A model generated the notes under the pieces. The model saw only the letters and a program-made list of their open reading frames with translations. It did not search any database and was not told the DNA's origin. From Nocardia sp. SYP-A9097 (GTDB taxonomy: Bacteria > Actinomycetota > Actinomycetes > Mycobacteriales > Mycobacteriaceae), in assembly GCF_009649815.1 (NCBI RefSeq), contig NZ_WJIC01000002.1:124001-188000 (forward strand): a stretch of DNA of 64,000 bases, read 5' to 3'. Shown piece by piece: positions 40,423-48,377 of the stretch; position 1 is the stretch's first letter, and every line of letters begins with the position of its first letter. Position numbers and translations under genes: made by a program.

Positions 40423-41148
40423 ATGAGCATTCCCACCCGCGCGGGCGCGACTCGCCGGCCGCCCTCGCGCCACCATCCGGTACGGGTGGCCCTGATCGAC
40501 AAGGACCACATCGTCCGGCACGCCCTCACCGATCTACTGGAGTGGGATCCGGCAGTCGAGATCGTCGGCGAGGCCGACACCGTCGCCGCCGCCCAAGCGC
40601 TGCTGCCCCGGCTGCGGCCCGAAGTGGTGATCGTGGATCCGCACCTGCCCGACGGTGACGGACTCGACCTGTGCCGGGCAATGCGCACCGAACATCCCGG
40701 GATCGGCTGGCTGGTTCTGAGCGCCGATATCGCCCCCGAGGCGATGCTCGCCGCGGTCCACGCCGGAGCGGCCGGATACATGGTCAAAGACCTCACCGAA
40801 CTCGACGTGGCGGGCGCGGTCAAAGCCATCGCCACCGGGCACTCGCACCTGGACCGGCGGCCCGTGCCCAGCCTCACCCATCCGCTGCGGCACCGCACGG
40901 CCGGGCATCACGCACCGGCCCTGGCGCTGACCACCATAGAGATGACGATCCTGCTGCTACTGGCACATGGGTTGACCAACAAGCAGATCGCGCACCGGTT
41001 GTTCTTCAGCGAGAGCGCGATCCGCAATCACATCATCGGCTTGACCCGCAAACTCGGGCTCGACGACCGCACCGACCTCACCGAGCACGCCGCGGCCCTC
41101 ACCGCGACCTGCCCCTGTCCTCCTGCCGGTAGTGCCCCGAATCTTTGA
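40423..41148 (+). CDS. NarL/FixJ-type response regulator (orphan)
   Basis: A 241-residue two-domain regulator. Receiver domain (about 20-140): RVALIDKDHIVRHALTDLLE supplies the acidic pocket, VVIVDPHLPDGDG holds the phospho-acceptor Asp, and GYMVKDLTELDV the conserved Lys. The C-terminal LuxR-type helix-turn-helix (about 170-230) reads LTTIEMTILLLLAHGLTNKQ and SESAIRNHIIGLTRKLGL. It should bind DNA when phosphorylated. No histidine kinase lies in the window, so its partner is elsewhere. It lies between repeats R12 and R13. Confidence 0.88.
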   Translation: MSIPTRAGATRRPPSRHHPVRVALIDKDHIVRHALTDLLEWDPAVEIVGEADTVAAAQALLPRLRPEVVIVDPHLPDGDGLDLCRAMRTEHPGIGWLVLSADIAPEAMLAAVHAGAAGYMVKDLTELDVAGAVKAIATGHSHLDRRPVPSLTHPLRHRTAGHHAPALALTTIEMTILLLLAHGLTNKQIAHRLFFSESAIRNHIIGLTRKLGLDDRTDLTEHAAALTATCPCPPAGSAPNL

Positions 41149-41588
41149 GAGTCTGTCGGTTGAAGAATCCGCCGGTGTCCACCATCGGAAGGTGGTGCGG
41201 CAGGCCGGAACCGGACTCCTTGTCGAAGTGTTCGAGGAGACCTTGCGAGCGCTACAGCCGGGCGACCGAGCGTAGGGCCACCCAATTTGCGGCCAGCACG
41301 AGCACGCTCACGCCGCTCATCGCTTGGTTCGAAGCAGTTACTCGGCGCTCCGGAAGTTCAACGGGCTGAGATCATCTCGGCTGACAGAACACACTGATCT
41401 GCCGACTACCGCGCATGTGTCGCTGAGATCAGGGGCGGCTCGGTCAGTTTGTGCGCGCCAGGTTATTGGCCATGGTTGCGGCGGTTCGACGTTGTCGCGC
41501 GGGCCGCTCGATGATCACTGACCGGGAGCCACATCGCGCCGACCTCCGTTGGTCAACAATCGAACTGATTCTTCGGTAAATTGGGGTC
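41149..41588. other. 440-bp stretch with repeat R13 and no supported gene
   Basis: Apart from repeat copy R13 (41350-41420), I see no coding frame with a start signal and no long palindrome. The promoter of the Ddn-like gene at 41589 should lie at its right end. Confidence 0.5.
41350..41420 (+). repeat. Dispersed repeat copy R13 (right half)
   Basis: CCGGAAGTTCAACGGGCTGA, GATCATCTCGGCTGACAGAA, then CACACTGATCTGCCGACTAC and CGCGCATG. The last part merges the right-half end with a left-half start. Confidence 0.7.
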
Positions 41589-41981
41589 GTGACCAAGTTG
41601 CGAGACCTGCAACACCGGGTGGTAACGACAGGGCAACGATACATCGGTAACCCGATCCTGGGACGGCTGCCGGTTCAGACCTTGCTCGAAACAACGGGGC
41701 GTAAGAGCGGTCAGCCGCGGATCACGCCGATCGGCGGCCGCCGAAGCGGCAACTCCTTCTGGCTCGTTTCCGAGTTCGGCGAGAAATCCCAATACATCCG
41801 AAACATCCAGGTGGACAACCATGTTCGGCTGCGTATTCGTGGTCGGTGGTACTCCGGCACCGCTCACTTGGTGCACGGCCACGACGCACGAGCTCGGCTG
41901 CGTGAGCTGCCGTGGGCCAACAGCGCAGTTGTACGAGCGGTCGGTACTGATCTGCTGACCGTTCGCATCGACTTGGGCTGA
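41589..41981 (+). CDS. Deazaflavin (F420)-dependent nitroreductase-family protein
   Basis: A 130-residue split-beta-barrel protein of the Ddn/F420-dependent quinone reductase family. The signature LETTGRKSGQPRITPIGG and the following SFWLVSEFGEKSQYIRNIQV, DNHVRLRIRGRWYSGTAHLV match the family's cofactor-phosphate and ring-binding strands. Such enzymes use reduced F420 to reduce quinones and nitroaromatics. The length is slightly short of the usual 140-150 because the N-terminal helix is brief. The start GTG 41589 is followed directly by the conserved helix. It is a single-gene module between R13 and R14. Confidence 0.85.
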   Translation: MTKLRDLQHRVVTTGQRYIGNPILGRLPVQTLLETTGRKSGQPRITPIGGRRSGNSFWLVSEFGEKSQYIRNIQVDNHVRLRIRGRWYSGTAHLVHGHDARARLRELPWANSAVVRAVGTDLLTVRIDLG

Positions 41982-42182
41982 CCTGTCGACCTCTCGTACT
42001 ACTGTCAGCGAATCCATCCGGTCGGATGGCTGGGGCCTGCGCCTACCCATCCGAGGCCGGTTCGGATTCCCTCGATCTTCAATGGCCCGAGCGTGACTCG
42101 ACCTGGCAATCCCGGGGGGATGTGACGGCCTGTTACCGTGACCCGTCCACGTTCTCTGGCCTAGGCAATCTAAAGACGCTTC

Positions 42183-42256
42183 GAACGCTCGCTCATGCCG
42201 CGTGGCGCGCTGTTCGAACTGGCCATGTGGTTCGGCGAAAGGTCGATGGAACCAGG
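42183..42256 (+). repeat. Dispersed repeat copy R14
   Basis: GAACGCTCGCTCATGCCGCG, TGGCGCGCTGTTCGAACTGG, then a decayed right half GCGAAAGGTCGATGGAACCA. It ends 10 bp before the stop of the leftward gene at 42267. Confidence 0.78.
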
Positions 42257-42266
42257 CCTTTTCGGT

Positions 42267-42989
42267 TCAGCGGAGGACTGGTAGCAGGGCGAGCAGGACC
42301 GCGATGAGGAGCAACAGGACCGAGAGTCGCTCGACGAGGGCGTGGGTCCGATCGAGATCGGCATTGGCTTGCGTGCCGTCCGCGGCGAAACCGCGAGCAC
42401 TGTCTGCACTGCTGCCGGCGCGGGTGGAGAGTGCGGCGTCGACCCGGAGCTTGACGGCGAGGATCGCGGCCATCACCAGCGCGCCGGTGAGGTAGACCGC
42501 GGCGATCGGTCCGGCGCCTGCCGCGAGTCGCGCGACTTCGATTACCGCCAGGACGATGCCGGCGATCAGCGAAGTGCGGTTGTAGCGGTTCCACGCCCCG
42601 ACGGAGATCTTCTCGACGGCAAGGGCGACGTTCGGTGCGGCACCCGGGGATTCCATGGCACGTCGTCGCATCGTCAACTCGTCCGGCCTGATCAGTGCGA
42701 CGAGCAGCGCGTAACTGCAGATCAGACACCAGACCACTATCACGCTGATCGTCGCCCAGCGCCCGGCCCAGGCGCTCAGACTCCGGAGCATCACCACGGT
42801 CGCGACCGCCCAGGGCACGGCCAGGAGCAGGCGCAGCAGCGGCAGTAGTCGGGCTTCGATGCGGGCACGGCCAGAACCGGTACCTGGTTGCGCCCGAGGG
42901 CGATTCGAGAGACATGGCGGGTCAGCTCTTCGTGCGGGCGAGGCTGTGTTCTCCTGCGCGGTCGCTTCACGATACGAAACCGGCGACAA
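42267..42989 (-). CDS. Hypothetical membrane protein with four helices
   Basis: A membrane protein of up to 240 residues. After a basic, Pro/Arg-rich N-terminal tail come helices near RLLLAVPWAVATVVMLRSL, ATISVIVVWCLICSYALLVA, TSLIAGIVLAVIEVARLAAG and AAVYLTGALVMAAILAVKL, and a short C-terminal hydrophobic segment (LSVLLLLIAVLLALLPVLR). No catalytic motif. The start is uncertain: TTG 42989 is the frame limit and no good ribosome site is visible; the membrane part itself is clear. It lies alone between repeats R14 and R15. Confidence 0.55.
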   Translation of the reverse strand: MSPVSYREATAQENTASPARRADPPCLSNRPRAQPGTGSGRARIEARLLPLLRLLLAVPWAVATVVMLRSLSAWAGRWATISVIVVWCLICSYALLVALIRPDELTMRRRAMESPGAAPNVALAVEKISVGAWNRYNRTSLIAGIVLAVIEVARLAAGAGPIAAVYLTGALVMAAILAVKLRVDAALSTRAGSSADSARGFAADGTQANADLDRTHALVERLSVLLLLIAVLLALLPVLR

Positions 42990-43098
42990 GGTCGCGTAGC
43001 CCTAACTTCGAAGGGCGGACGCGGAAGCGGTTTCCCAATCGATGCGGTGGTCGAACATCCAATTCAGATGTCCGACTACTCGGTGTGCGGGTGGCGAT

Positions 43099-43201
43099 AC
43101 TTCCGGAACTGCCGCGCCCGCGCTGAGCGAACCGGCCAGCGCGGGCGCTGGCGGCCGGAACCTGGTGCGGTGCCAAACGTCCGCTATTGCCGATTATCGA
43201 G
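43099..43201 (+). repeat. Dispersed repeat copy R15
   Basis: TTCCGGAACTGCCGCGCCCG, CGCTGAGCGAACCGGCCAGC, and the right end CCAAACGTCCGCTATTGCCG, ATTATCGAG. The central GGAAGATCAAC block is lost. It lies upstream of the gene at 43274. Confidence 0.75.
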
Positions 43202-43273
43202 TGGTGGACGCTGATCAGCTCTGGGATTATCGGGTTGACGTTCGACATCGGTGCCGGTGGGAGGAAATCGCGG

Positions 43274-44089
43274 ATGACCACGGCGCGGCGGTTCTGGATC
43301 GAATTCGACCCGCACGAGTGCGTTGACGCCCGGTTCTGGCGGGGTGTCGGTGTGACCGGCTTCGACGTGCGGGATTGCTTGTCGATAGTCGCCGATCTGT
43401 TCCCCGATGGACTGTTGCCACCCGTGCACCGAATTACCGTCGACGTCTCGCTGGCCGACCCACTACCGGTGAATCCTCGCTATCTCGGCGTTTCAGTGTG
43501 GCGTGGGGTCTGGTATCCACCCGTGAACCTCGGAATCGGGCCGACCCGCAGCATCGACCGAAGAGGCGCGCCCTGCGACTACCCGACACCTGTCACGCAA
43601 TCACGCCCCAGGCGAGCTAGTGAGACCCTGTGCACGAAGGCTACGTGGTGGGACGAAATCCCGCATAGCGGTAGCCTGCTGTGGCCGCTGGTGAACATGC
43701 ACCACACCGAATACGGCCGCGGAATGCGCTCTAGCGCAACGGCGCTGCGCGCCGCCTGCGCCGCGGATCCGACCTACGGGGCCCTGGTGCGCGAAGCCCT
43801 CGACTTCATGATCTGGTGGCGGCCGACACCGGACGAATGGTTCGACCCGACCGAAACCAGGTTCACCGACCAGCGCGAGCTCGACGAGTACCTGCGAGCC
43901 TTCCGCGACTACCTGTTCGGAACTCGCCCGGAACCGATCTATCCTCCCGGCAGCGAACCGCTTTCACCCGAGGACGCGTGGCTGGACGCTATCAGCCGTC
44001 TGGTCGTCACTCGCCCGGGTCCGGTCGACGCTCCCGGCAGCGAACGGCTTTCACCCGACACGGAACCACGACTTCCCAAGAACGAGTGA
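43274..44089 (+). CDS. Hypothetical protein with duplicated Pro-rich C-terminus
   Basis: A 271-residue soluble protein. MTTARRFWIEFDPHECVDAR and FWRGVGVTGFDVRDCLSIVA begin a mixed fold, followed by LADPLPVNPRYLGVSVWRGV and an acidic helical part (RFTDQRELDEYLRAFRDYLF). The end holds a duplication: TRPEPIYPPGSEPLSPED and TRPGPVDAPGSERLSPDT, clear also in the DNA. ATG 43274 has GGAGGA nine bases upstream. No family is recognised. It stands alone between repeats R15 and R16. Confidence 0.55.
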   Translation: MTTARRFWIEFDPHECVDARFWRGVGVTGFDVRDCLSIVADLFPDGLLPPVHRITVDVSLADPLPVNPRYLGVSVWRGVWYPPVNLGIGPTRSIDRRGAPCDYPTPVTQSRPRRASETLCTKATWWDEIPHSGSLLWPLVNMHHTEYGRGMRSSATALRAACAADPTYGALVREALDFMIWWRPTPDEWFDPTETRFTDQRELDEYLRAFRDYLFGTRPEPIYPPGSEPLSPEDAWLDAISRLVVTRPGPVDAPGSERLSPDTEPRLPKNE

Positions 44090-44164
44090 AATCGTCTGGG
44101 GTCCAGGAGGTCCCGCGATTGCCGCTGGGTGTGCGACCGAGTGTTGCGGAACGCGCTGCGGCCC

Positions 44165-44211
44165 GAGATATCCGGTAATGCCGCATGTCGCGCTGTTCGG
44201 AACGGCCAGCG
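44165..44211 (+). repeat. Dispersed repeat copy R16 (left half)
   Basis: GAGATATCCGGTAATGCCGC, ATGTCGCGCTGTTCGGAACG, GCCAGCG. A weaker right-end-like core (CGATTGCCGCTGGGTGTGCG) precedes it at 44116. It follows the gene at 43274-44089. Confidence 0.75.
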
Positions 44212-44373
44212 TGGCGGTAGGTCTGCCGCTACCGGCCTTGCCTGGCCGCCGGTACCCGCCACGTGGGGTCCAGTGGCGTAACGCGAATTGACGCCAGGCG
44301 GAGTTCAGCGACCTCATTTACGATCTTCGTGGCGATCACCGGGTCGCGCAGTTGTCCCACGATTGGAATTGTC

Positions 44374-44733
44374 TTGCTCTTCTCGAAGATCGCTACAGGG
44401 CTCGCCGCCGCGGCCGCTGCTGTTCTGTTCGCCGCCCCCGCCTCGGCATTGCCGTCGGCAGAGCTTCGGCCGGTCGCGGGGCCCCACAACTACGGCCCGT
44501 TACAGGACGCGCATTTCGGGTTCCTGCTCATCCAGCGGGATGGCATTCAGGTACTTCCCGACATCATCTCGGATTTCCCGGGCATTTCCGAGGGTGGCCA
44601 TGCCGTCTGTGATCTGCTCGCGGACGGCCTATCGAAGCACAGTCTGGCCGAGTTCTTGAGCGAGGAGCCAGGCGAGTTCGGCTCGGCGATGGCCTTCGTG
44701 AACGCTGCCGAGACTGCCTATTGCCCCGGCTGA
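44374..44733 (+). CDS. DUF732 family secreted protein
   Basis: A 119-residue exported protein of the mycobacterial/nocardial DUF732 family. A signal peptide (LLFSKIATGLAAAAAAVLFA, cleavage after ASA) is followed by the short helical domain FGFLLIQRDGIQVLPD, a first Cys (GHAVCDLLADGLSKHSL) and the closing FVNAAETAYCPG with the second Cys, the family's disulfide pattern. The start is uncertain: TTG 44374 gives a good signal peptide, while GTG 44329 or 44263 would add an N-terminal tail. The role of DUF732 proteins is unknown. It lies alone between R16 and R17. Confidence 0.72.
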   Translation: MLFSKIATGLAAAAAAVLFAAPASALPSAELRPVAGPHNYGPLQDAHFGFLLIQRDGIQVLPDIISDFPGISEGGHAVCDLLADGLSKHSLAEFLSEEPGEFGSAMAFVNAAETAYCPG

Positions 44734-44787
44734 TGCCGGTGCATGGCTGGCCCGCCCTGAACGTTCGCCTCGTCCTCGCTGGCTCTC

Positions 44788-44872
44788 GCGACGCACTCTA
44801 TTGCCGCGACCCGGGCGTTCGAAACCGGCCGCGGGCTCGGCCAACGAGTGCACACACATGCCGAGAAGCGCG
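44788..44872 (+). repeat. Dispersed repeat copy R17 (diverged)
   Basis: GCGACGCACTCTATTGCCGC, GACCCGGGCGTTCGAAACCG, GCCGCGGGC, ending GCACACACATGCCGAGAAGC. It lies between the DUF732 gene and the stop of the hydrolase at 44935. Confidence 0.6.
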
Positions 44873-44934
44873 AATTCACTTGAACGCGCGCTTCTCTGAC
44901 CTGTGGGGCCGTTCTGTCGCAAGCCTCTGATCCG

Positions 44935-45780
44935 TTACTGCGTGATCGAGCGGGCCGCGAGAACATTCAGCAGTGTAGTCACGAACGGCTCGGCCGAGCC
45001 GAGGTAGCCAGCGTGGTCGCCGGGAAACTCGACGAGTTCAGCGTTGATCGTCGGCGCGAACTCCAGGGCAGGCAGCGCGGGCCGGAACGCACGCGAGTCC
45101 GCACCGATGCCGAAGATCAATCGGTCGGCCGACTTGGCGAGCGCGGGCACGTCCGGCTGGTAGCCGACGACGTCGAGCATTTCGTTGCCAAGAAAGAACG
45201 GCAGGTTGGCGTGCATGCGTGCGCGCATCTCCCCGATAGCGGGCGGCAGTTGCGTCGGCTCGGCCGACCGGTTCTGTGCTGGTATGCCGATACCCGCGCC
45301 GAACTTCTGGAACGCGGCGTCGGTGCCCTCGCGCAGAAAGGTAGCGTGGACGTCGGCGAAGAAGGCCGCGTGGTCGGCGGCGGCGGGCAGGACGGTGAAC
45401 ATCGGCGGCTCGTGCGCGATGACCAGGCGCACCCGGTCCGGATACCGGCTGAGCAGGTCGAGCGCGGTGATAGCGCCGCCGCTATTGCCGAACACGAACG
45501 GCGGCTCGTCGGTGAGCGCGTCGATGATCGCGAGCGCGTCATCCGCGCGTTCGCGCACCGGTTGCGGGCCGGGGTTGTTGACGGTCAGTGCGCTGCGCGA
45601 GTTGCCGCGCGCATCGTAGGTGATGACCGTGTAGCGCTGCGCGAGCGGAGCGGCGACGAACTGGAACACGTCGCCGTCACCCGTGTTGCCGTGCAACAGG
45701 ACGAGCGGCGGGCCGTCGCCGCGAACCTCGTAGCGCAGACGCGCACCAGGCACATCGAGAAAACCGGTCGTACCGACCAT
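44935..45780 (-). CDS. Alpha/beta-fold hydrolase
   Basis: A 281-residue hydrolase. The oxyanion strand is PLVLLHGNTGDGDVF, the nucleophile elbow is FGNSGG (Ser near 103), and the C-terminal catalytic His lies in FPGDHAGYLG; YDARGNSRS is the usual fourth loop. The length and a lid segment (ADHAAFFADVHATFLREGTD) fit the group of esterase/epoxide hydrolase-like proteins. ATG 45780 follows GGGGGAGCG closely and precedes the first strand, so the frame open to 45894 is not used. Substrate unknown. It lies alone between R17 and R18. Confidence 0.87.
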   Translation of the reverse strand: MVGTTGFLDVPGARLRYEVRGDGPPLVLLHGNTGDGDVFQFVAAPLAQRYTVITYDARGNSRSALTVNNPGPQPVRERADDALAIIDALTDEPPFVFGNSGGAITALDLLSRYPDRVRLVIAHEPPMFTVLPAAADHAAFFADVHATFLREGTDAAFQKFGAGIGIPAQNRSAEPTQLPPAIGEMRARMHANLPFFLGNEMLDVVGYQPDVPALAKSADRLIFGIGADSRAFRPALPALEFAPTINAELVEFPGDHAGYLGSAEPFVTTLLNVLAARSITQ

Positions 45781-46349
45781 TATTCGCTCCCCCCAGGCAG
45801 GTTGATATCGCCAGGGCCACTCTAGCTTCGGGGCCGCCCTCTGCCCCAGCCATTCCCCGGCTGGAGCGTTTTGCACAGGGAGTGCCCACCCCAAGTGCTG
45901 ACTATAGTTAACGAAAGTATCCGGTCATGCCGCATACCGCGCTGACCGAACCGGCTACAACGGGCGGGCGAAGGTCAACTGGCCGTGCCGATCCGCGGCC
46001 GAGCCGAACGCACCGTCGCTCCCTCGACAATTCGTCTTCTTCGGTATCTGGTCGGCGAACTGGCCTGCGGCGCGCCGCAGCCGGTGAACGTCACCGCCGC
46101 CCAGCGCTACGCCACCGACGGGACCATCGGCCTCTTCGAGGGCACCACGCCCAGAGCCGACTCTATGGAAGCCGCTCCCGGCGTCCAGGCGCTCGCGGCG
46201 CATGAAGAAGCCACTATGACGCGCATGCGAAGCGCAGGGACATAGTGAAGTATAGGATTTTCAATTTGTACGCGCGGGGCCTCACTACGCGGTTACTGTC
46301 GGAGCGGCACTCAGGTGCCGGCAACGACTACTCCAACGGGAAAGTGCAG
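45781..46349. other. 569-bp stretch with repeat R18 and a possible gene fragment
   Basis: It contains repeat copy R18 (45918-46027). To its right, 46030-46245 has an open frame ending GTTPRADSMEAAPGVQALAA with protein-like codon use but no start signal, perhaps the tail of a lost gene fused to the repeat. The promoter of the secreted-protein gene should lie near 46250-46340. Confidence 0.4.
45918..46027 (+). repeat. Dispersed repeat copy R18 (full length)
   Basis: TATCCGGTCATGCCGCATAC, CGCGCTGACCGAACCGGC, GCGAAGGTCAACTGGCCGTG, ATCCGCGGCCGAGCCGAACG, CACCGTCGCTCCCTCGAC. It lies upstream of the divergent hydrolase and secreted-protein genes. Confidence 0.9.
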
Positions 46350-46829
46350 ATGAGGCAAATGAATTGGGCCGCCGTCACGGTGGCCATGCTGGCGATACCG
46401 GTCGTCGCGGCGGCATCGGCGTCGGCCACGGTCGACAATGTGAATCTGACACAAGTCGACACCGGCATCGGCGGATGTGAAGGTGCAGGCAATACCTGCA
46501 CGATCTTGGTGACCACCAGCGGCGCAGACGCCCTGGCACCGGTCACGGTCACCTTGGACGGGCAGAACGTCGGCACCTTCACCCCGCAAGCCGGATCCAC
46601 GGCCGGCACCGGGATCATCCAGTACGTCTATCGCTCGAAGCTTCCCGAAGGCGTCTATAGCCTCACCGCCACGCAGGGCTCGTCGACCAAGTCCATGACG
46701 GTGCAGAACTGCGGCAGCCAGCCGACCGGCAGCTCCAGCGCCTCGGCCCAGTGCACCGGAAACGATATTCTCGGCGCTCTGATGATGCCGCTGATCATCC
46801 TCACCGGCTCCGGGCACACGCAACTCTGA
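46350..46829 (+). CDS. Secreted Ig-like-fold protein
   Basis: A 159-residue exported protein. MRQMNWAAVTVAMLAIPVVA forms a signal peptide cut after ASA. The mature domain (NVNLTQVDTGIGGCEGAGNT, LAPVTVTLDGQNVGTFTPQA, IIQYVYRSKLPEGVYSLTAT) looks like a bacterial Ig-like or fibronectin-like sandwich, with cysteines at GGC, NTC, QNC and QC. ATG 46350 or 46359 could be the start. Similar small secreted proteins are common in nocardiae, with no known role. It lies alone between R18 and R19. Confidence 0.68.
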   Translation: MRQMNWAAVTVAMLAIPVVAAASASATVDNVNLTQVDTGIGGCEGAGNTCTILVTTSGADALAPVTVTLDGQNVGTFTPQAGSTAGTGIIQYVYRSKLPEGVYSLTATQGSSTKSMTVQNCGSQPTGSSSASAQCTGNDILGALMMPLIILTGSGHTQL

Positions 46830-47267
46830 CCAGTTGGGACAGTGGGTCGGTGGACGGTACAGAGTGCAGTGGTCGACGGCCACCCCAGGCACACAAAGTG
46901 AATCGAACGCCGTTACGCAGCAATGGCTTTTGGCCTATCGGCGAGGTCGATCTTCTTCATCGACTCCAGTGCGCACGCAAATGGCACGGAGGTCGGATTT
47001 GTCCTTTTGCTCCACTTTCGGTGTCTCTGAGTCAGGAAACTGCTTGAAACCACTCGAGAATGGACCAACAGGCCAGTCCGCCGCCATAGGCCGGCCGCCA
47101 GGCAGCTCCCGAACGCACCATAATGCCGCACGCCGCGCGGCTCGAGGCGGATGTGCGGTGGCTCCGAAGATCAACGGCCCGAGAGCATCTCGGGATCGGA
47201 CGCCCTGGTCTGCCGACTCGGTACGCGACGGCGACGCTTGTCGTACCAAGGGGATGGATTCTGTCGG
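46830..47267. other. 438-bp stretch with repeat R19, no supported gene
   Basis: Repeat copy R19 covers 47111-47220, and a fragment resembling its right end lies just before it (about 47088-47110). The minus strand of 46913-47050 has a weakly protein-like frame, but no start or ribosome site, so no gene is called. Confidence 0.4.
47111..47220 (+). repeat. Dispersed repeat copy R19 (full length)
   Basis: GAACGCACCATAATGCCGCA, CGCCGCGCGGCTCGAGGCGG, GCTCCGAAGATCAACGGCCC, GATCGGACGCCCTGGTCTGC, CGACTCG. It ends 47 bp before the start of the next gene. Confidence 0.82.
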
Positions 47268-47576
47268 ATGTCTGCGAATTGCGATCTCTACGCCACAGTA
47301 AAAGGCCTTGCCGATCTTGATGAAGCACAGTCTGTGAAGACCGCTGTAGAGCAACTATTGCGGGAGGAGTTTCAGGGCGGTTGGGACTTCAGCGTGGAGG
47401 TCAAGCAGCAGAGCGAGGCCGAGGTCTATGTGACGATAGAGTCGCTCGATACCGTGATTATCGGCGGGAACGGCTCGTGGACTGACGTATTCGACGACCT
47501 TCTCGCAGAGCGCGTTTCCGCCGTTGTCCCGAACGCCAAGACAGACACCAGTTGGTCCTGGCCCGATTACCGGTAG
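47268..47576 (+). CDS. Hypothetical small acidic protein
   Basis: A 102-residue soluble protein. MSANCDLYATVKGLADLDEA and QSVKTAVEQLLREEF form a start of strand plus helix, then GWDFSVEVKQQSEAEVYVTI, ESLDTVIIGGNGSWTDVFDD and WSWPDY. The layout (helix followed by a sheet, Trp-rich) is that of small immunity- or chaperone-like proteins, but no family can be named. ATG 47268 is used because it begins the acidic coding sequence; the frame open upstream covers repeat R19. Repeat R20 starts 6 bp after its stop. Confidence 0.5.
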   Translation: MSANCDLYATVKGLADLDEAQSVKTAVEQLLREEFQGGWDFSVEVKQQSEAEVYVTIESLDTVIIGGNGSWTDVFDDLLAERVSAVVPNAKTDTSWSWPDYR

Positions 47577-47581
47577 CCGAT

Positions 47582-47648
47582 CGGAAGATCAACTAGCCGT
47601 GGCGATCCGGGGTCAGCCAGACACACGCACATGCCGATGACCGAGCAG
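47582..47648 (+). repeat. Dispersed repeat copy R20 (right half, last copy)
   Basis: CGGAAGATCAACTAGCCGTG, GCGATCCGGGGTCAGCCAGA, CACACGCACATGCCGATGAC, CGAGC. The left half is absent; it follows the stop codon at 47576 by six bases. Confidence 0.85.
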
Positions 47649-47771
47649 GCCGACCTCGATGTCAGGACTTTTCGTGCCGATCCTCCCTGATCAACACGCC
47701 CGTGACGGAGCCGGAGTACTCAACCCTGTGTGCTCGCGGAAGCGGCACTTCGGTCAGCTTGCCGTCGTACA

Positions 47772-48377
47772 ATGACGCGCCTGCGCCGCGTGCCCCAGCT
47801 CGGAGAAGCGGTGTTCGATGACTACCCGATGCTGCGCTGCTCGTTCTACTACCGACACGTGTACGACCTCCTCGGACGTACCGCCTTCCTCGTGCCATTC
47901 TCGGCGGTTCCGGCTCTACCGCTCCGGCGCATGTTCGGGAGTGACCAGGTTTTCATCCGCAGCGATACCAATTACAAGCTGTTCCCCGCGGGCGTTCATG
48001 CGATCGCGGAGCTGGGTCACTGGCTCGAGATCTACGACCAGCACCGGGACGAGCTCGTCGTCGTATCCGAGGTCGTGACCTTCGACCGCGAGTATCGCTG
48101 CTTCTGCCGTGACGGCCGCTTCGTCTGCGGAAGCTCCTATCCGATCGAGCCGTACCTCCCCGTCCCCGATCACGTACGTGGCTTCGCGGAGACTGTGGCG
48201 GCGCGACTACTCGCTCACGGATCCACCATGGTCACCGTCGATGTCGGCGTCGGCCTCGACGGAGTACTCCGCCTCGTCGAGCTCGGCGGCGTGAACAGTT
48301 GGGGCATCTATGGATCGAACGTCGCAGACTTCATCGCCGCGATGGAAGCCGAGGCCCTCGCTCGCGCGGACGTGTGA
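47772..48377 (+). CDS. ATP-grasp domain protein, probably 5'-truncated
   Basis: A 201-residue ATP-grasp-type protein (R2K-like clade). SDQVFIRSDTNYKLFPAG, ELVVVSEVVTFDREYRCFCR, FVCGSSYPIEPYL and the metal-binding GVGLDGVLRLVELGGVNSWG are the C-terminal two thirds of the fold. The N-terminal Rossmann-like part is mostly missing; MTRLRRVPQLGEAVFDDYPM begins in the middle, and repeat R20 lies only 120 bp upstream. R2K ATP-grasp proteins occur in phage and plasmid loci and join amines to carboxylates. GTG 47730 is an alternative start. Activity without the N-terminal part is doubtful. Confidence 0.65.
   Translation: MTRLRRVPQLGEAVFDDYPMLRCSFYYRHVYDLLGRTAFLVPFSAVPALPLRRMFGSDQVFIRSDTNYKLFPAGVHAIAELGHWLEIYDQHRDELVVVSEVVTFDREYRCFCRDGRFVCGSSYPIEPYLPVPDHVRGFAETVAARLLAHGSTMVTVDVGVGLDGVLRLVELGGVNSWGIYGSNVADFIAAMEAEALARADV

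Noticed and set aside
27641..47648. Idea that the ~110-bp repeat encodes a small protein (for example MPHTALTEPA)
   Set aside because: The frame is not conserved among copies, and stops and indels occur at random, so it behaves as non-coding DNA.
27641..47648. Idea that the repeat array is a CRISPR array
   Set aside because: Copies are too long and imperfect, and spacers are whole genes; no cas genes are present.
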